From positions 147,174 to 211,173 of the forward strand of contig JACKCB010000006.1 of assembly GCA_020634235.1 (NCBI GenBank): DNA of 64,000 nucleotides, read 5' to 3'. Positions 52,750 to 62,512 of this stretch are shown here, in pieces. This stretch comes from Ardenticatenaceae bacterium. GTDB taxonomy: Bacteria; Chloroflexota; Anaerolineae; Promineifilales; Promineifilaceae. Positions within the stretch are counted from its first letter, which is position 1. Each line of letters starts with the position of its first letter. A program made the position numbers and the translations under genes. Under the pieces are notes generated by a model. The model made no database searches. It worked only from the letters and a program-made list of their open reading frames with translations, and had not been told where the DNA came from.

Positions 52750-53149
52750 CTTCCTCTCCTTGCAGCGCATCAATGACCCCGCTCACTTCTTCGGCCAGGG
52801 CGCGGGCCAACTGCTGCCCCCCTTCGTTCAGTTCGGCAATGCCCTGGGGTTTGAACTGGCGGTAGCGGCGGTAAACATCCAGCACGGCAAATTCCTGGGC
52901 CACGGTGCCGCCGCTCTCGCGCACCATTTTGCTGGCGCAGGCCAGTTTGCAGCCATCAATGGTGATGGCCGGGTTGGCGCTTATCGCGGCGCGGGCGGTT
53001 TCGTCGCCCAGCACCAGCATTGACAGGGCTACCAGTTGGGCCTCGTCCGGGCGCATCTCGTCCACCACTTCGTAGGCGGCTTCGCGGCTGACGGTGCCGT
53101 AGGTCTTGCCGATGCCGCTGCAAGGGACCACAACAACTTTGCGGTTCAT
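52742..53149 (-). CDS. DGC-domain putative zinc-binding protein (short)
   Basis: 135 residues. KVVVVPCSGIGKTYGTVSREAAYEV and ITIDGCKLACASKMV give the same CSG and DGCxxxCA motifs as the neighbour, so the two are paralogues. It overlaps both neighbours (8 bp and 4 bp) and is clearly in one operon. Confidence 0.85.
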   Translation of the reverse strand: MNRKVVVVPCSGIGKTYGTVSREAAYEVVDEMRPDEAQLVALSMLVLGDETARAAISANPAITIDGCKLACASKMVRESGGTVAQEFAVLDVYRRYRQFKPQGIAELNEGGQQLARALAEEVSGVIDALQGEEDA

Positions 53150-53598
53150 GATGATTCCCCTGTTTCGGCCAGCGCTTCGGCTTGCATGTGCCGGAAGTAG
53201 GCTTCTGGGGTCATCAGGTTGGCCTGCTCCTGCGCCCAGGCGGTGGCCTCCACCACGGCCAGCCAGCCCGCGCCGTAGGGGTCCTGGTTGATGACCTCGG
53301 CTTCCATCTCCAGCGCTTCGTTGGCGGCGACCACCCGGCCGGTGACGGGGCTGGGGAGGTCGATGTCTACTTTGATGGTTTCGATGGTGGCAAAGCTGTC
53401 GCCGGGGGCGAGGGGCGTCCCGGCCGGGAGGACCTCGGCAAAGGCCACGTCACCGCTGTGCTGCTGGAAGAAATCGGATACGCCCAGGGTGATCTGCTGG
53501 CCGTCTGCTTTGGCCCACACCCCGGCGGCGTTGTACAGGCGGTCGGTGGCCACCCTGAAGGTGAACTTGTCTACGGTGGTTTCCAGGTAGGTGCGCAT
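53146..53598 (-). CDS. GcvH-like lipoyl-domain protein
   Basis: 150 residues. ITLGVSDFFQQHSGDVAF and FATIETIKVDIDLPSPVTGRVV are the H-protein hammerhead, with K76 as the lipoylation site (ETIKV instead of the usual ESVKA). DPYGAGWLAVVEA completes the fold. No other glycine cleavage gene is nearby, so a lipoyl-carrier role outside glycine cleavage is likely, as known for lipoate-binding proteins of sulfur oxidation. First gene of the - strand operon. Confidence 0.88.
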   Translation of the reverse strand: MRTYLETTVDKFTFRVATDRLYNAAGVWAKADGQQITLGVSDFFQQHSGDVAFAEVLPAGTPLAPGDSFATIETIKVDIDLPSPVTGRVVAANEALEMEAEVINQDPYGAGWLAVVEATAWAQEQANLMTPEAYFRHMQAEALAETGESS

Positions 53599-53644
53599 AC
53601 GTCAGAACTCCAGAAAGGCGGTAATTTAATTCAACGACCATTGA

Positions 53645-53650
53645 ATTGTA
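53645..53650 (-). promoter_or_regulatory. -10 box for the GcvH/DGC operon
   Basis: Read on the - strand this is TACAAT, predicting a start near 53638, 40 bp upstream of the GcvH-like start codon. The 5-4-5 palindrome at 53674-53687 is then centred at about -42.5. Confidence 0.55.
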
Positions 53651-53673
53651 GCCCGGCGTACTGCGGCCGGTTA

Positions 53674-53687
53674 GTGACAAATGTCAC
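53674..53687. promoter_or_regulatory. FNR-type 5-4-5 palindrome 1 (GTGAC-N4-GTCAC)
   Basis: GTGACAAATGTCAC is a perfect inverted repeat with the half-site and spacer lengths of Crp/Fnr-family sites. Its distance to the - strand TACAAT box fits class II activation of the thiol operon. Confidence 0.65.
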
Positions 53688-53757
53688 GCGTTTGGGGTGA
53701 TCATGCTGCGGGAAAGTCCCGCCTACTGGCGTTTCAAAGCGTCGATTTGTCGCTACA

Positions 53758-53771
53758 TTGCACAAATGCAA
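53758..53771. promoter_or_regulatory. FNR-type 5-4-5 palindrome 2 (TTGCA-N4-TGCAA)
   Basis: TTGCACAAATGCAA is a perfect inverted repeat of the same geometry and shares ACAAATG with palindrome 1. Its centre is 41.5 bp upstream of the nosZ start point predicted from the -10 box at 53794. Confidence 0.65.
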
Positions 53772-53793
53772 AGACCATCTCCTGGCCGGGGGC

Positions 53794-53799
53794 TATGCT
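53794..53799 (+). promoter_or_regulatory. -10 box for nosZ
   Basis: TATGCT, with a predicted start near 53806 and a 62-nt leader to the nosZ ATG. No -35 box is visible, as expected of a class II activated promoter. A GCGGGA-AAG-TCCCGC hairpin lies further upstream at 53708-53722. Confidence 0.5.
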
Positions 53800-53867
53800 A
53801 TCACCATGCTCACATTGCCGCCCTGGTTTGCTAACCCATGATTCATGCCCAAAAGGAGTTGGAGAAG

Positions 53868-55895
53868 ATGAAGCTTAACCGTAGTTCCCGCAGCAAGGCG
53901 CTGGCCTCCGTTGTTCTCGTAGCCCTGATCGCCATCTTTTTGTTCACCAGTTGTCGCCAGGACAACGCGAACAGCAGTGCCGTATCTGGCGGCGCTTTGC
54001 CGGCCGATGCGGCCGCCATTGCCGATGCGCGCGGCCTCACCCCCGACGACATCGCCGCCGCGCTAAAAACCTACATGCCCACCGGGCAGCATGATGAGTA
54101 CATCATGTTTGCTTCCGGCGGGCATTCCGGCCAGGTTTACGCCATTGGCCTGCCCTCCATGCGCATCCTGAAGCAGATCGCCGTTTTTACCCCGGAACCG
54201 TGGCAGGGCTATGGCTATGGGGCACAGAGCACCATGGAACTGTTGGAAGCTGGTTCCTATAATGACCACCCCATCACCTGGGGCGACACTCATCACCCGG
54301 CGCTCAGCGAAACGGCCGGTGATTATGATGGGCAGTTCCTGTTCATTAACGACAAGGCCAATGCCCGCGTGGCCGTCATCGACCTGCGGGACTTTGAGAC
54401 CAAACAGATCGTCAAGAACCCCATCGCCCTCAATGACCACGGTGGCACCTTCGTCACCCCCAGCACGGACTGGATCATTGAGGGTGGCCAATATGCCGCG
54501 CCGTTGGGCGCGGGCTATGCCTCGCTGGACAACTATGCCGATGAGTATCGCGGCATGGTCACCATCTGGAAATTTGACCGGGAGACCGGCCGGATACTGC
54601 CCGACCAATCCTTTGCCATTGAGTTGCCCCCCTATTGGCAAGACCTGTGCGACGCCGGCAAGAAGGTCAGTGAAGGCTGGATCTTCTGCAACTCCTTCAA
54701 CACGGAAATGGCTACCGGCGGCGTAGAGGAAGGCAACCCGCCGTTTGAGTCGGGGGCCTCGCAGCGGGACATGGATTACCTGCACATCATCAACCTGGAA
54801 AAAGCGGCCGAAGTCGCCGCGGCCGGCAAGACGACCGAGGTCAACGGCTTCCCGGTGATCTCCCTGGACACCGCCATAGCCGAAGGACTGCTTTTCTTTG
54901 CCCCGGAACCTAAAAGCCCGCACGGTGTGGACATTACCCCCGGCGGCGAGTACATGGTCATCTCCGGCAAACTAGACCCCCACGTCACCATCTACAGCTT
55001 CGACAAGATTCAACAGGCAATCGCCGACGCCAACTACACGCCGGATGATTACGGCGTGCCGGTGTTGGACTTTGACAGCGTGGTAGAAGCGCAGGTGGAG
55101 CTCGGTTTAGGCCCGCTGCACACCCAGTTCGATGACAAAGGCTATGCCTACACCAGCCTGTTCCTGGACAGCGCTGTTTCCCGCTGGACGTTGGGCGGCC
55201 CCTACAGCGACCTGCACGAAGAAGAAGATTGGGCCTTGGTGACCAAGACCCCGGTCCACTACAACGTGGGGCACATCGCCGCCGCAGAAGGGGACACCGT
55301 CAGCCCGGATGGCCGCTACCTGGTCTCGCTGAACAAGTGGGCCGTGGATCGCTTCTCGCCCGTGGGACCACTGCTGCCCCAAAACTTCCAGCTCGTGGAT
55401 ATCGGCAGCAGCGGCACGACGATGCCCGTGCTGTACGATATGCCCATCCCCGATGGCGAACCCCATTACGCCCAGATTATCAAAGCGGACAAACTAAGCC
55501 CCTGGGAAGTGTATCCCGAAGTTGGCTGGGACCCGCACACGCAGGCGCTTGACCCCAACGCCGCCGTTGCCGGCCAGGAGCGGGTGGAGCGGAACGGCAA
55601 CCAGGTGGAAATCTGGATGACGGCGGTGCGCAGCCACTTCACGCCGGAGCATGTGGAGATTCAGAAGGGAGATCACGTTATCTGGCATATCACCAATGTG
55701 GAGCGGGCGTATGACGCCACCCACGGCTTCTCTATCCCTGTCTACAACATTAACCTGAGCATTGAACCGGGTGAAGCGGTCACCTTTGAGTTTGATGCCA
55801 CGCAAGATGGCGTGTTTTCGTTCTACTGCACCGAGTTCTGCTCGGCGCTGCACCTGGAAATGACCGGTTATCTGTTGATCAAGCCTTCGGAGTAA
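53868..55895 (+). CDS. nosZ: Nitrous-oxide reductase, clade II
   Basis: 675 residues from ATG 53868, 9 nt after AAAGGAG (the ATG at 53838 is upstream of that site). It reduces N2O to N2. The N-terminus is a lipoprotein/Sec-type signal (lipobox FTSC, C29) and not a Tat signal, which marks clade II enzymes. DTHHPALSET and later His supply the CuZ propeller; the CuA domain has H619, C654, C658, H662 and M665 (ATHGF, CTEFCSALHLEM). Complete and apparently functional. First gene of the nos operon. Confidence 0.96.
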   Translation: MKLNRSSRSKALASVVLVALIAIFLFTSCRQDNANSSAVSGGALPADAAAIADARGLTPDDIAAALKTYMPTGQHDEYIMFASGGHSGQVYAIGLPSMRILKQIAVFTPEPWQGYGYGAQSTMELLEAGSYNDHPITWGDTHHPALSETAGDYDGQFLFINDKANARVAVIDLRDFETKQIVKNPIALNDHGGTFVTPSTDWIIEGGQYAAPLGAGYASLDNYADEYRGMVTIWKFDRETGRILPDQSFAIELPPYWQDLCDAGKKVSEGWIFCNSFNTEMATGGVEEGNPPFESGASQRDMDYLHIINLEKAAEVAAAGKTTEVNGFPVISLDTAIAEGLLFFAPEPKSPHGVDITPGGEYMVISGKLDPHVTIYSFDKIQQAIADANYTPDDYGVPVLDFDSVVEAQVELGLGPLHTQFDDKGYAYTSLFLDSAVSRWTLGGPYSDLHEEEDWALVTKTPVHYNVGHIAAAEGDTVSPDGRYLVSLNKWAVDRFSPVGPLLPQNFQLVDIGSSGTTMPVLYDMPIPDGEPHYAQIIKADKLSPWEVYPEVGWDPHTQALDPNAAVAGQERVERNGNQVEIWMTAVRSHFTPEHVEIQKGDHVIWHITNVERAYDATHGFSIPVYNINLSIEPGEAVTFEFDATQDGVFSFYCTEFCSALHLEMTGYLLIKPSE

Positions 55896-56044
55896 TTGCC
55901 AGGCTGTTTCTGATGGCCGGGTCTTCTGCCGAAGACCCGGCCGGGACAGCCACCAGGCGGGTCTTCAGGATTTCAGGGTTGACACCATCTGTATGGGCAA
56001 CCACTCCGCGAATTCCCAAAGAACCACAAAGGACAATGACGACC

Positions 56045-56688
56045 ATGAGTGTAATGAAGCGAATTGTTGGGCCGCGCGCCCCGGCCGGGGCGGAGCACAG
56101 TGACCAGGCGATTTACCGGCGGCCAACGATCCTCCTGGGCCTGGCCGCACTCCTGCTGCTTATCTCCTTGTTCCTGCCCTACTGGCAGATGACCCTGCTG
56201 GCCCCCCAATATCCCGGCGGCCTCAGCGTGCAGGTCTACGTCAACCGCCTGACCGGGGATGTCAACGAGATCGACGGCCTGAACCATTACATCGGCATGC
56301 GCCCGTTGGCGGAGGCCGCCCAACTGGAGCGTTCGGTCAGCGTGGCCGCCATCGCTGTCCTGGCTCTGCTGCTCCTGGCGGCCATCTTTGTCCACACCCG
56401 CTGGGCTGCCCTGCTCGCCCTACCGGCTATCCTGATGCCGTTCCTCTTTCTGGCCGACATGTACTTCTGGATGCGCAATTTTGGCCTGAACCTGGACCCG
56501 CGCGCGCCGTTGAGCAGCGCCATCAAGCCCTTTGTGCCGCCTATCCTGGGCACCGGCCGGGTTGGGCAGTTTGAAACCATCGCCACCTTCCATATTGGCC
56601 TTTACCTGGCGTTTCTGGCCGCCGGGCTGATTGTGGCCGGTCTGTATGCCCATCGCCGGGCCTACAAGCCGCTGGTGGAGCAAAGCCA

Positions 56689-56692
<4 letters not shown>
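56045..56692 (+). CDS. Four-TM membrane protein of the nos cluster (NosB-like position)
   Basis: 215 residues from ATG 56045 (ATG 56036 and 56054 are possible; AAAGGA lies at 56024-56029). Four membrane segments: ILLGLAALLLLISLFLP, VAAIAVLALLLLAAIFV, WAALLALPAILMPFLFL and a last one before a basic tail. Between the first two is a ~60-residue outside loop. Clade II clusters often carry a small membrane protein here; homology to NosB is not established. Coupled to nosD (ATGA). Confidence 0.7.
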
Positions 56693-58103
<1,411 letters not shown>

Positions 58104-58107
<4 letters not shown>

Positions 58108-58958
58108 TTGAAGTGACGAACCTCAGCAAACGATTCGGCGGCCTTGTCGCCGTTGATGACCTCTCCTTTCAGGTAGACGCCGGGCAGGCGGTGGCCCTGT
58201 GGGGGGCCAATGGCGCGGGCAAGACGACCGCCCTGCGCTGCCTTTTGGGGCTGATTCCCTTCTCCGGCCGGGTGACCATCACCGGCCGGGACGTGAGCAA
58301 GCAGGGCAAAGCCGCCCGCCGCCAGCTAGGCTTTGTCCCCCAAGAACTCAACTTCCACGATGATCTAAGCGTGGCCGAGACCCTGACCTTTTACGCCCGG
58401 CTCAAAAAGCTGCCCAACGGCAGCGACTTCAGCGACCTGCTGGCCCGCCTGGAACTGCTGCCCCACCTGCCCAAGCGCGTCCACGACCTGTCCGGTGGCC
58501 TGAAACAGCGGCTGGCCCTGGCCCTGGCCCTGCTGGCCGACCCGCCCCTGCTCGTCCTGGACGAGCCAACCGCCAACCTGGACATCCGCGCCCGCGAGGA
58601 TTTCCTGGCCCTGCTGCACGAGCTGAAAACGGGCGGTAAGACGCTGCTCTTCTCCTCCCACCGGCTGGAGGAAGTCACCGCCCTGGCCGACCGCGTGCTG
58701 CTGCTGGAGGCCGGCCGCCTGGTGGTAGATGCGCCCCCGCACGAGCTGGCCCAACGGCTGGGCTGGAGCAGCACACTCCACATCTACCTGCCAGAGGCAA
58801 CCATTGACCCCGCCCTGGCGCAGTTAACCGCGTGTGGCCTGCCGGTTAGCCGTAACGGGCGTGGGGTGCGGGTGCAGGTCGCGCCCGGGGCCAAAGGGCA
58901 GGTGCTGCGCGTGCTGCACGACGCCGGCATCGTCATTGATGACTTTTCACTGGAATAG
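58104..58958 (+). CDS. nosF: NosF, ABC ATPase for NosZ maturation
   Basis: 284 residues. Walker A GANGAGKTT, signature LSGGLKQRL and Walker B LLVLDEPTANLD are complete; the H-loop His is in FSSHRLEE. The C-terminal ~60 residues extend beyond the core. It overlaps nosD by 4 bp. Confidence 0.93.
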
Positions 58959-59038
58959 CGCCCTGGCCGGCGCCCGGACCACTTCCGGACCAATACACGC
59001 CGTAATCTGGCCCGCCGGCAGACGAGGTAGAGAGACTG

Positions 59039-59872
59039 ATGGTTGACCTGGAAAATATCCTCATTCTGACGCAAAAGGAACTGCGTGACGCCCGGCGCAA
59101 TCGCTGGTTCTTGCTCTACACCATCGCCTTTGCCGGGTTGTCGCTGGCCCTGGCCTGGCTAGCCATGTCTGGTCTGGGCAACGATGGCCTGGCCGGTTTT
59201 GGCCGTACCAGCGCCAGCCTCATCAACCTGGTGCTGCTCATTGTGCCGCTGATGGGGCTAACCCTGGGCGCGCTCAGCCTGGCCGGGGAGCGGGAGAGCG
59301 GCACCCTGCTCTACTTGCTGGCCCAACCCATCAGCCAGTTGGAACTGCTGCTGGGCAAGTTCCTGGGGCTGGCGCTGGCCCTGATGGCGGCCCTGGGGCT
59401 GGGCTTTGGCCTCACCGGCCTGCTTATTGCCGTGCGCGGTGGCGGGGCGCAGGCCAGCACCTACCTGGTGCTGCTGCTGCTGGCCTGCTTGCTGGCCACA
59501 GCCAGCCTGAGCCTGGGCTTTTTGCTCTCGGCGGCGGTGCAGCGCGGCGCGACAGCCGTGGGGCTGGCGCTGTTTCTGTGGCTGCTGCTGGTCTTCTTTG
59601 GCGATTTGGGGGTGATGGGCACGGCGCTGGTGCTGCAGTTGGATGTGAACCAACTGCTGAGCCTGGCCCTGGTGAACCCGCTGCAGTTGTTCAAGATTGC
59701 TGCGGTGCTGGATTTGCGCCAGAACCTGGAGGTTTTAGGCCCGGCCGGGACCTACGCCTACCGTACTTATGGCAGCCAGCTCATGCCCCTGCTGGTGGGT
59801 TTTCTCCTGCTATGGGTTACGCTGCCCTTTTTACTGGCTACCCGGCTCTTTCAACGACGAGGTGTCTTATGA
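59039..59872 (+). CDS. nosY: NosY, ABC permease of the Nos maturation system
   Basis: 277 residues with six membrane segments. LTQKELRDARRNRWFLLYTIAF and LSLAGERESGTLLYLLAQPIS are typical of NosY/ABC-2 permeases. AGGTAGAGAG precedes the ATG. It overlaps nosL by 4 bp. Confidence 0.92.
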   Translation: MVDLENILILTQKELRDARRNRWFLLYTIAFAGLSLALAWLAMSGLGNDGLAGFGRTSASLINLVLLIVPLMGLTLGALSLAGERESGTLLYLLAQPISQLELLLGKFLGLALALMAALGLGFGLTGLLIAVRGGGAQASTYLVLLLLACLLATASLSLGFLLSAAVQRGATAVGLALFLWLLLVFFGDLGVMGTALVLQLDVNQLLSLALVNPLQLFKIAAVLDLRQNLEVLGPAGTYAYRTYGSQLMPLLVGFLLLWVTLPFLLATRLFQRRGVL

Positions 59873-60384
59873 AAAACAAACTGTTGCTTATGCTAACGCT
59901 GCTTGGCCTGCTGCTGGCGCTGGGCGCCTGCCGGCAGAGCGCGGACACGTCGGCCCCGCCGGATATCCGCTATGGTGAGGATGTTTGCGACCGCTGCCAG
60001 ATGATTATCAACGAGGAGCGCTATGCCGCCGCCTACTGGACGGCCGGTGGCCAGGCGCGCCGCTTTGATGACATTGGCGGTATGCTGGCTTATCATCAGG
60101 AAACCGGGGAGGAGGTTGCCTCCTTCTGGGTGCATGATTATGCCAGCGGGGAGTGGATCCCGGCCGGGGAGAGCTATCTCGTGTTCGACCCCGGCCTGCA
60201 TTCGCCCATGGGCTTTGGCGTGGCCGCCTGTGCCAGCGAAGCTCAGGCCCGGTCATTGGCCTATGGCCAGGCCGGCGCCTTTGTTCTCCCCTTTGACCAG
60301 GCCCTGGCCCAGTTAGCCGCCGGCGACCTGGCGCTAGACCCCAGCCAGCGGCACGAAATGGAAGGCATGTCGGGCAACGAATAG
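59869..60384 (+). CDS. nosL: NosL, copper chaperone lipoprotein
   Basis: 171 residues from ATG 59869; the open frame to 59578 lies in nosY. Lipobox ALGAC (C21), and the Cu(I)-binding CDRCQM (C40, C43, M45) of NosL. VFDPGLHSPMGFGVAAC near the end gives the second conserved region. It delivers copper for NosZ maturation. Confidence 0.94.
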   Translation: MKNKLLLMLTLLGLLLALGACRQSADTSAPPDIRYGEDVCDRCQMIINEERYAAAYWTAGGQARRFDDIGGMLAYHQETGEEVASFWVHDYASGEWIPAGESYLVFDPGLHSPMGFGVAACASEAQARSLAYGQAGAFVLPFDQALAQLAAGDLALDPSQRHEMEGMSGNE

Positions 60385-60387
60385 CGC

Positions 60388-60407
60388 CCCTGCGGGTACC
60401 CGCAGGG
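60388..60407. repeat. Perfect 20-bp palindrome between nosL and the cytochrome c gene
   Basis: A self-complementary GC-rich sequence centred on GGTACC. A second palindrome follows 15 bp later. Together they resemble REP-like elements or an attenuator that could lower expression of downstream genes. Confidence 0.7.
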
Positions 60408-60422
60408 CTAGCAGCCAACGTA

Positions 60423-60444
60423 GGGGCGCAGCGCGCTGCGCCCC
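60423..60444. repeat. Perfect 22-bp palindrome upstream of the cytochrome c gene
   Basis: Self-complementary and centred on GCGC. It ends about 24 bp before the ATG, with AGGAG in between, so it could form a stem in the mRNA leader. Confidence 0.75.
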
Positions 60445-60467
60445 CAAACGAATGAGGAGAAGAACGC

Positions 60468-60878
60468 ATGAAACGCAATCTAACTTATTGTCTTCTGGCG
60501 CTGCTGTTACTGCTGGCCCTGGCGGCCTGCGGCGGCAGCAGCAGCAACGCGGCCGGGGTGGCGGAGAACGCCGCCCCAGAAGTTGCGGCCAGCAGCGGCG
60601 ACCCGGCGGCCGGCGAGGCGCAGTTCAACCAATTGTGCATTGCCTGCCACGGCGCGGGCGGCGCGGGCATCGAGAACCTGGGCAAGCCTTTCACGACCAG
60701 TGACTTCATCAAGAGCAAGACAGACGAGGAACTGCTGGCCTTTGTGAAGACGGGCCGGCCAATGGGTGATCCGCTGAACACCACCGGCATCGATATGCCG
60801 CCCAAAGGGGGCAACCCGGCGCTGACAGATGAGCAGATTTTGGATATCATTGCCTACATCCGCACGCTGCAGCCGTAG
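60468..60878 (+). CDS. Lipoprotein cytochrome c, likely electron donor to NosZ
   Basis: 136 residues. A signal with lipobox LAAC anchors it. CIACHG is the single heme c site, and Met in GIDMPPKGG is the likely sixth ligand. Class I fold. Clade II nos clusters usually carry one or two small cytochromes c (NosC); this is the candidate here. Confidence 0.9.
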   Translation: MKRNLTYCLLALLLLLALAACGGSSSNAAGVAENAAPEVAASSGDPAAGEAQFNQLCIACHGAGGAGIENLGKPFTTSDFIKSKTDEELLAFVKTGRPMGDPLNTTGIDMPPKGGNPALTDEQILDIIAYIRTLQP

Positions 60879-60911
60879 CGGGCGCGGGTAGCAGGCGGGT
60901 GAGCGTGCAGC

Positions 60912-61133
60912 ATGACCGGTTCTGATGGCCTGCCGAGCATGAGTATTGCCGAGGTGCTGGTCCGCTGGCCGCAGACAGCCGGTGTCTTCCGGCACTATAA
61001 CCTGGCCTGTGTTGGCTGTGCAGTGGCGTCATTTTGTCTGGTTGCCGACGCGGCCAGCGTCTATGGCCTGCCGCTGGCGGCGCTGGTCGCCGACTTGCTG
61101 GTGGCCATAGAACGCCTGGAAAGTCCTGGATAG
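60912..61133 (+). CDS. DUF1858-type small protein (1)
   Basis: 73 residues. MSIAEVLVRWPQTAGVFRHYNLACVGCAVA matches the DUF1858 pattern with a conserved CxxC (LACVGCAVASF). Related domains precede RIC/ScdA-type Fe-S repair proteins and hybrid-cluster contexts. A paralogue is encoded at 62809 on the other strand. Confidence 0.8.
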   Translation: MTGSDGLPSMSIAEVLVRWPQTAGVFRHYNLACVGCAVASFCLVADAASVYGLPLAALVADLLVAIERLESPG

Positions 61134-61140
61134 GGGTGTG

Positions 61141-62241
61141 ATGATGGGCGGACAGCAGAAGAGTGGTGGCGGCCTGATACCTTTGCCCCTCCTGGCGCTG
61201 GCTATTGTGGCGCTGCTGGCGGCACTGTGGGCCGGGCTGCTGCGCCTGGGTTGGGCGTGGCCGGTGCTGCGCCCGGCGTTGCCGGCCGCGCATGGCCCGC
61301 TGATGGTGTCTGGCTTTTTGGGGACGCTCATCAGCCTGGAGCGGGCCATTGCCCTGCACCGGCCGGGTGCTTTTCTGGCGCCGCTCTTCACCGGAATTGG
61401 CGGGCTGCTGCTGGCCGGTTTGCCGGCGGTTTGGGGGGCGCTGCTGATCACCCTGGGCAGCCTGGGGCTGGTGGCCCTCTTTGGGGTGATGCTGTGGCAG
61501 CACCGCACCCTGCACACGGCGGTGATGGCCCTGGGGGCGCTGCTGTGGCTGGTGGGGAATGGGTTGTGGCTGGGCGGCTGGTCGATTCACCGGGTGGTGT
61601 TGTGGTGGCTGGGCTTCCTGGTGCTGACCATTGCCGGGGAGCGCTTGGAGTTGAGCCAGGTGCTGCGCCTCCCCGGCCGGGTGCGGTGGCTGTTTGGGCT
61701 GCTGGTGGCCCTGTTTACGGCCGGCGTCTTGCTCTCGTTGGCCAGCTACCCGGCCGGGATGCGGCTGGCCGGGCTTGGGTTGCTGCTGCTGGCCGCCTGG
61801 CTGGTGCGCTTTGATATCGCCCGGCGCAATTTGCGCCGCCAGGGGCTCACCCGCTACATTGCCGTCTGCCTCTTCCTGGGCTATTTCTGGCTGGGGTTGG
61901 GGGGGCTGCTGGCCCTGGCGTATGGTGGCATCCCGGCCGGGCCAATCTACGATGCCATCCTGCACGCCGTCTTCCTGGGCTTTGTCTTCAGCATGATCTT
62001 TGGCCATGCGCCCATCATCTTCCCCGCCGTTTTGCAGCGCCCCGTGCCCTACCGCCCCCGTTTCTACAGCCACCTCATCACCTTGCAGCTCTCGCTGCTG
62101 CTGCGTGTGGCCGGGGACCTGCTGCTGTGGCCGGAGGTGCGCCGCTGGGGCGGCCTGCTGAATGTGCTGGTGGTGCTGCTGTTCCTGGCCAACATCGCCC
62201 TGTCGGTCTGGCAGGGGAGCAAGACCGCCCCGGCCGGGTAG
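61141..62241 (+). CDS. NnrS-like polytopic membrane protein
   Basis: 366 residues with about twelve membrane segments. AAHGPLMVSGFLGTLISLERA near the start and DAILHAVFLGFVFSMIFGHAPIIFP near the end have the His/Gly pattern of NnrS, a heme-copper protein of NO stress and denitrification. The assignment is by pattern and context. ATG 61141 or 61144 may start it. Confidence 0.65.
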   Translation: MMGGQQKSGGGLIPLPLLALAIVALLAALWAGLLRLGWAWPVLRPALPAAHGPLMVSGFLGTLISLERAIALHRPGAFLAPLFTGIGGLLLAGLPAVWGALLITLGSLGLVALFGVMLWQHRTLHTAVMALGALLWLVGNGLWLGGWSIHRVVLWWLGFLVLTIAGERLELSQVLRLPGRVRWLFGLLVALFTAGVLLSLASYPAGMRLAGLGLLLLAAWLVRFDIARRNLRRQGLTRYIAVCLFLGYFWLGLGGLLALAYGGIPAGPIYDAILHAVFLGFVFSMIFGHAPIIFPAVLQRPVPYRPRFYSHLITLQLSLLLRVAGDLLLWPEVRRWGGLLNVLVVLLFLANIALSVWQGSKTAPAG

Positions 62242-62323
62242 CCCCGGCCACCCCCGCCAGCCCATTCTATTCCGGGCGCGGCCGGCGGTCGCCAGCGCGC
62301 GCCTGACCTAGGAGGAAGATGCG

Positions 62324-62512
62324 ATGACCGAACTACCCATGCCCGCTGAACTTCACGAGGAACTGATCGCCTGGCTGCTGGCCGGCGATGCGGCCATCCG
62401 CTGGCAAACCATGCGCGACCTGCTAGACGCCCCGGCCGGGGGCGCGGCGCGAGAGCCTGGAAAACTACATCAAGCGTGTGCGGACGTTGGAGGAGATCGC
62501 CAAATCCTTTGA
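62324..62512 (+). pseudogene. N-terminal fragment of a cyclase/prenyltransferase-like protein
   Basis: Begins with a strong site (AGGAGG at 62310-62315, ATG 62324). LHEELIAWLLAGDAAIRWQTMRDLLDAPAG resembles the start of squalene-cyclase-like proteins in Chloroflexota and Actinobacteria (read here as AWLLAGDAAIRWQ, MRDLLDAP). The native frame ends at the CCCGGCCGGG at 62431-62440; the remaining ~20 codons are out-of-frame RNase Y sequence. So only about 38 native residues remain. Confidence 0.65.

Noticed and set aside
53146..53598. Glycine cleavage system
   Set aside because: Only the H-like protein is present; no gcvT, gcvP or lpd nearby, and the lipoyl motif is ETIKV.
53708..53722. GCGGGA-AAG-TCCCGC hairpin as a regulator site for nosZ
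   Set aside because: Unlike the Crp/Fnr palindromes, it is not placed at a useful distance from either -10 box and looks like a generic small hairpin.
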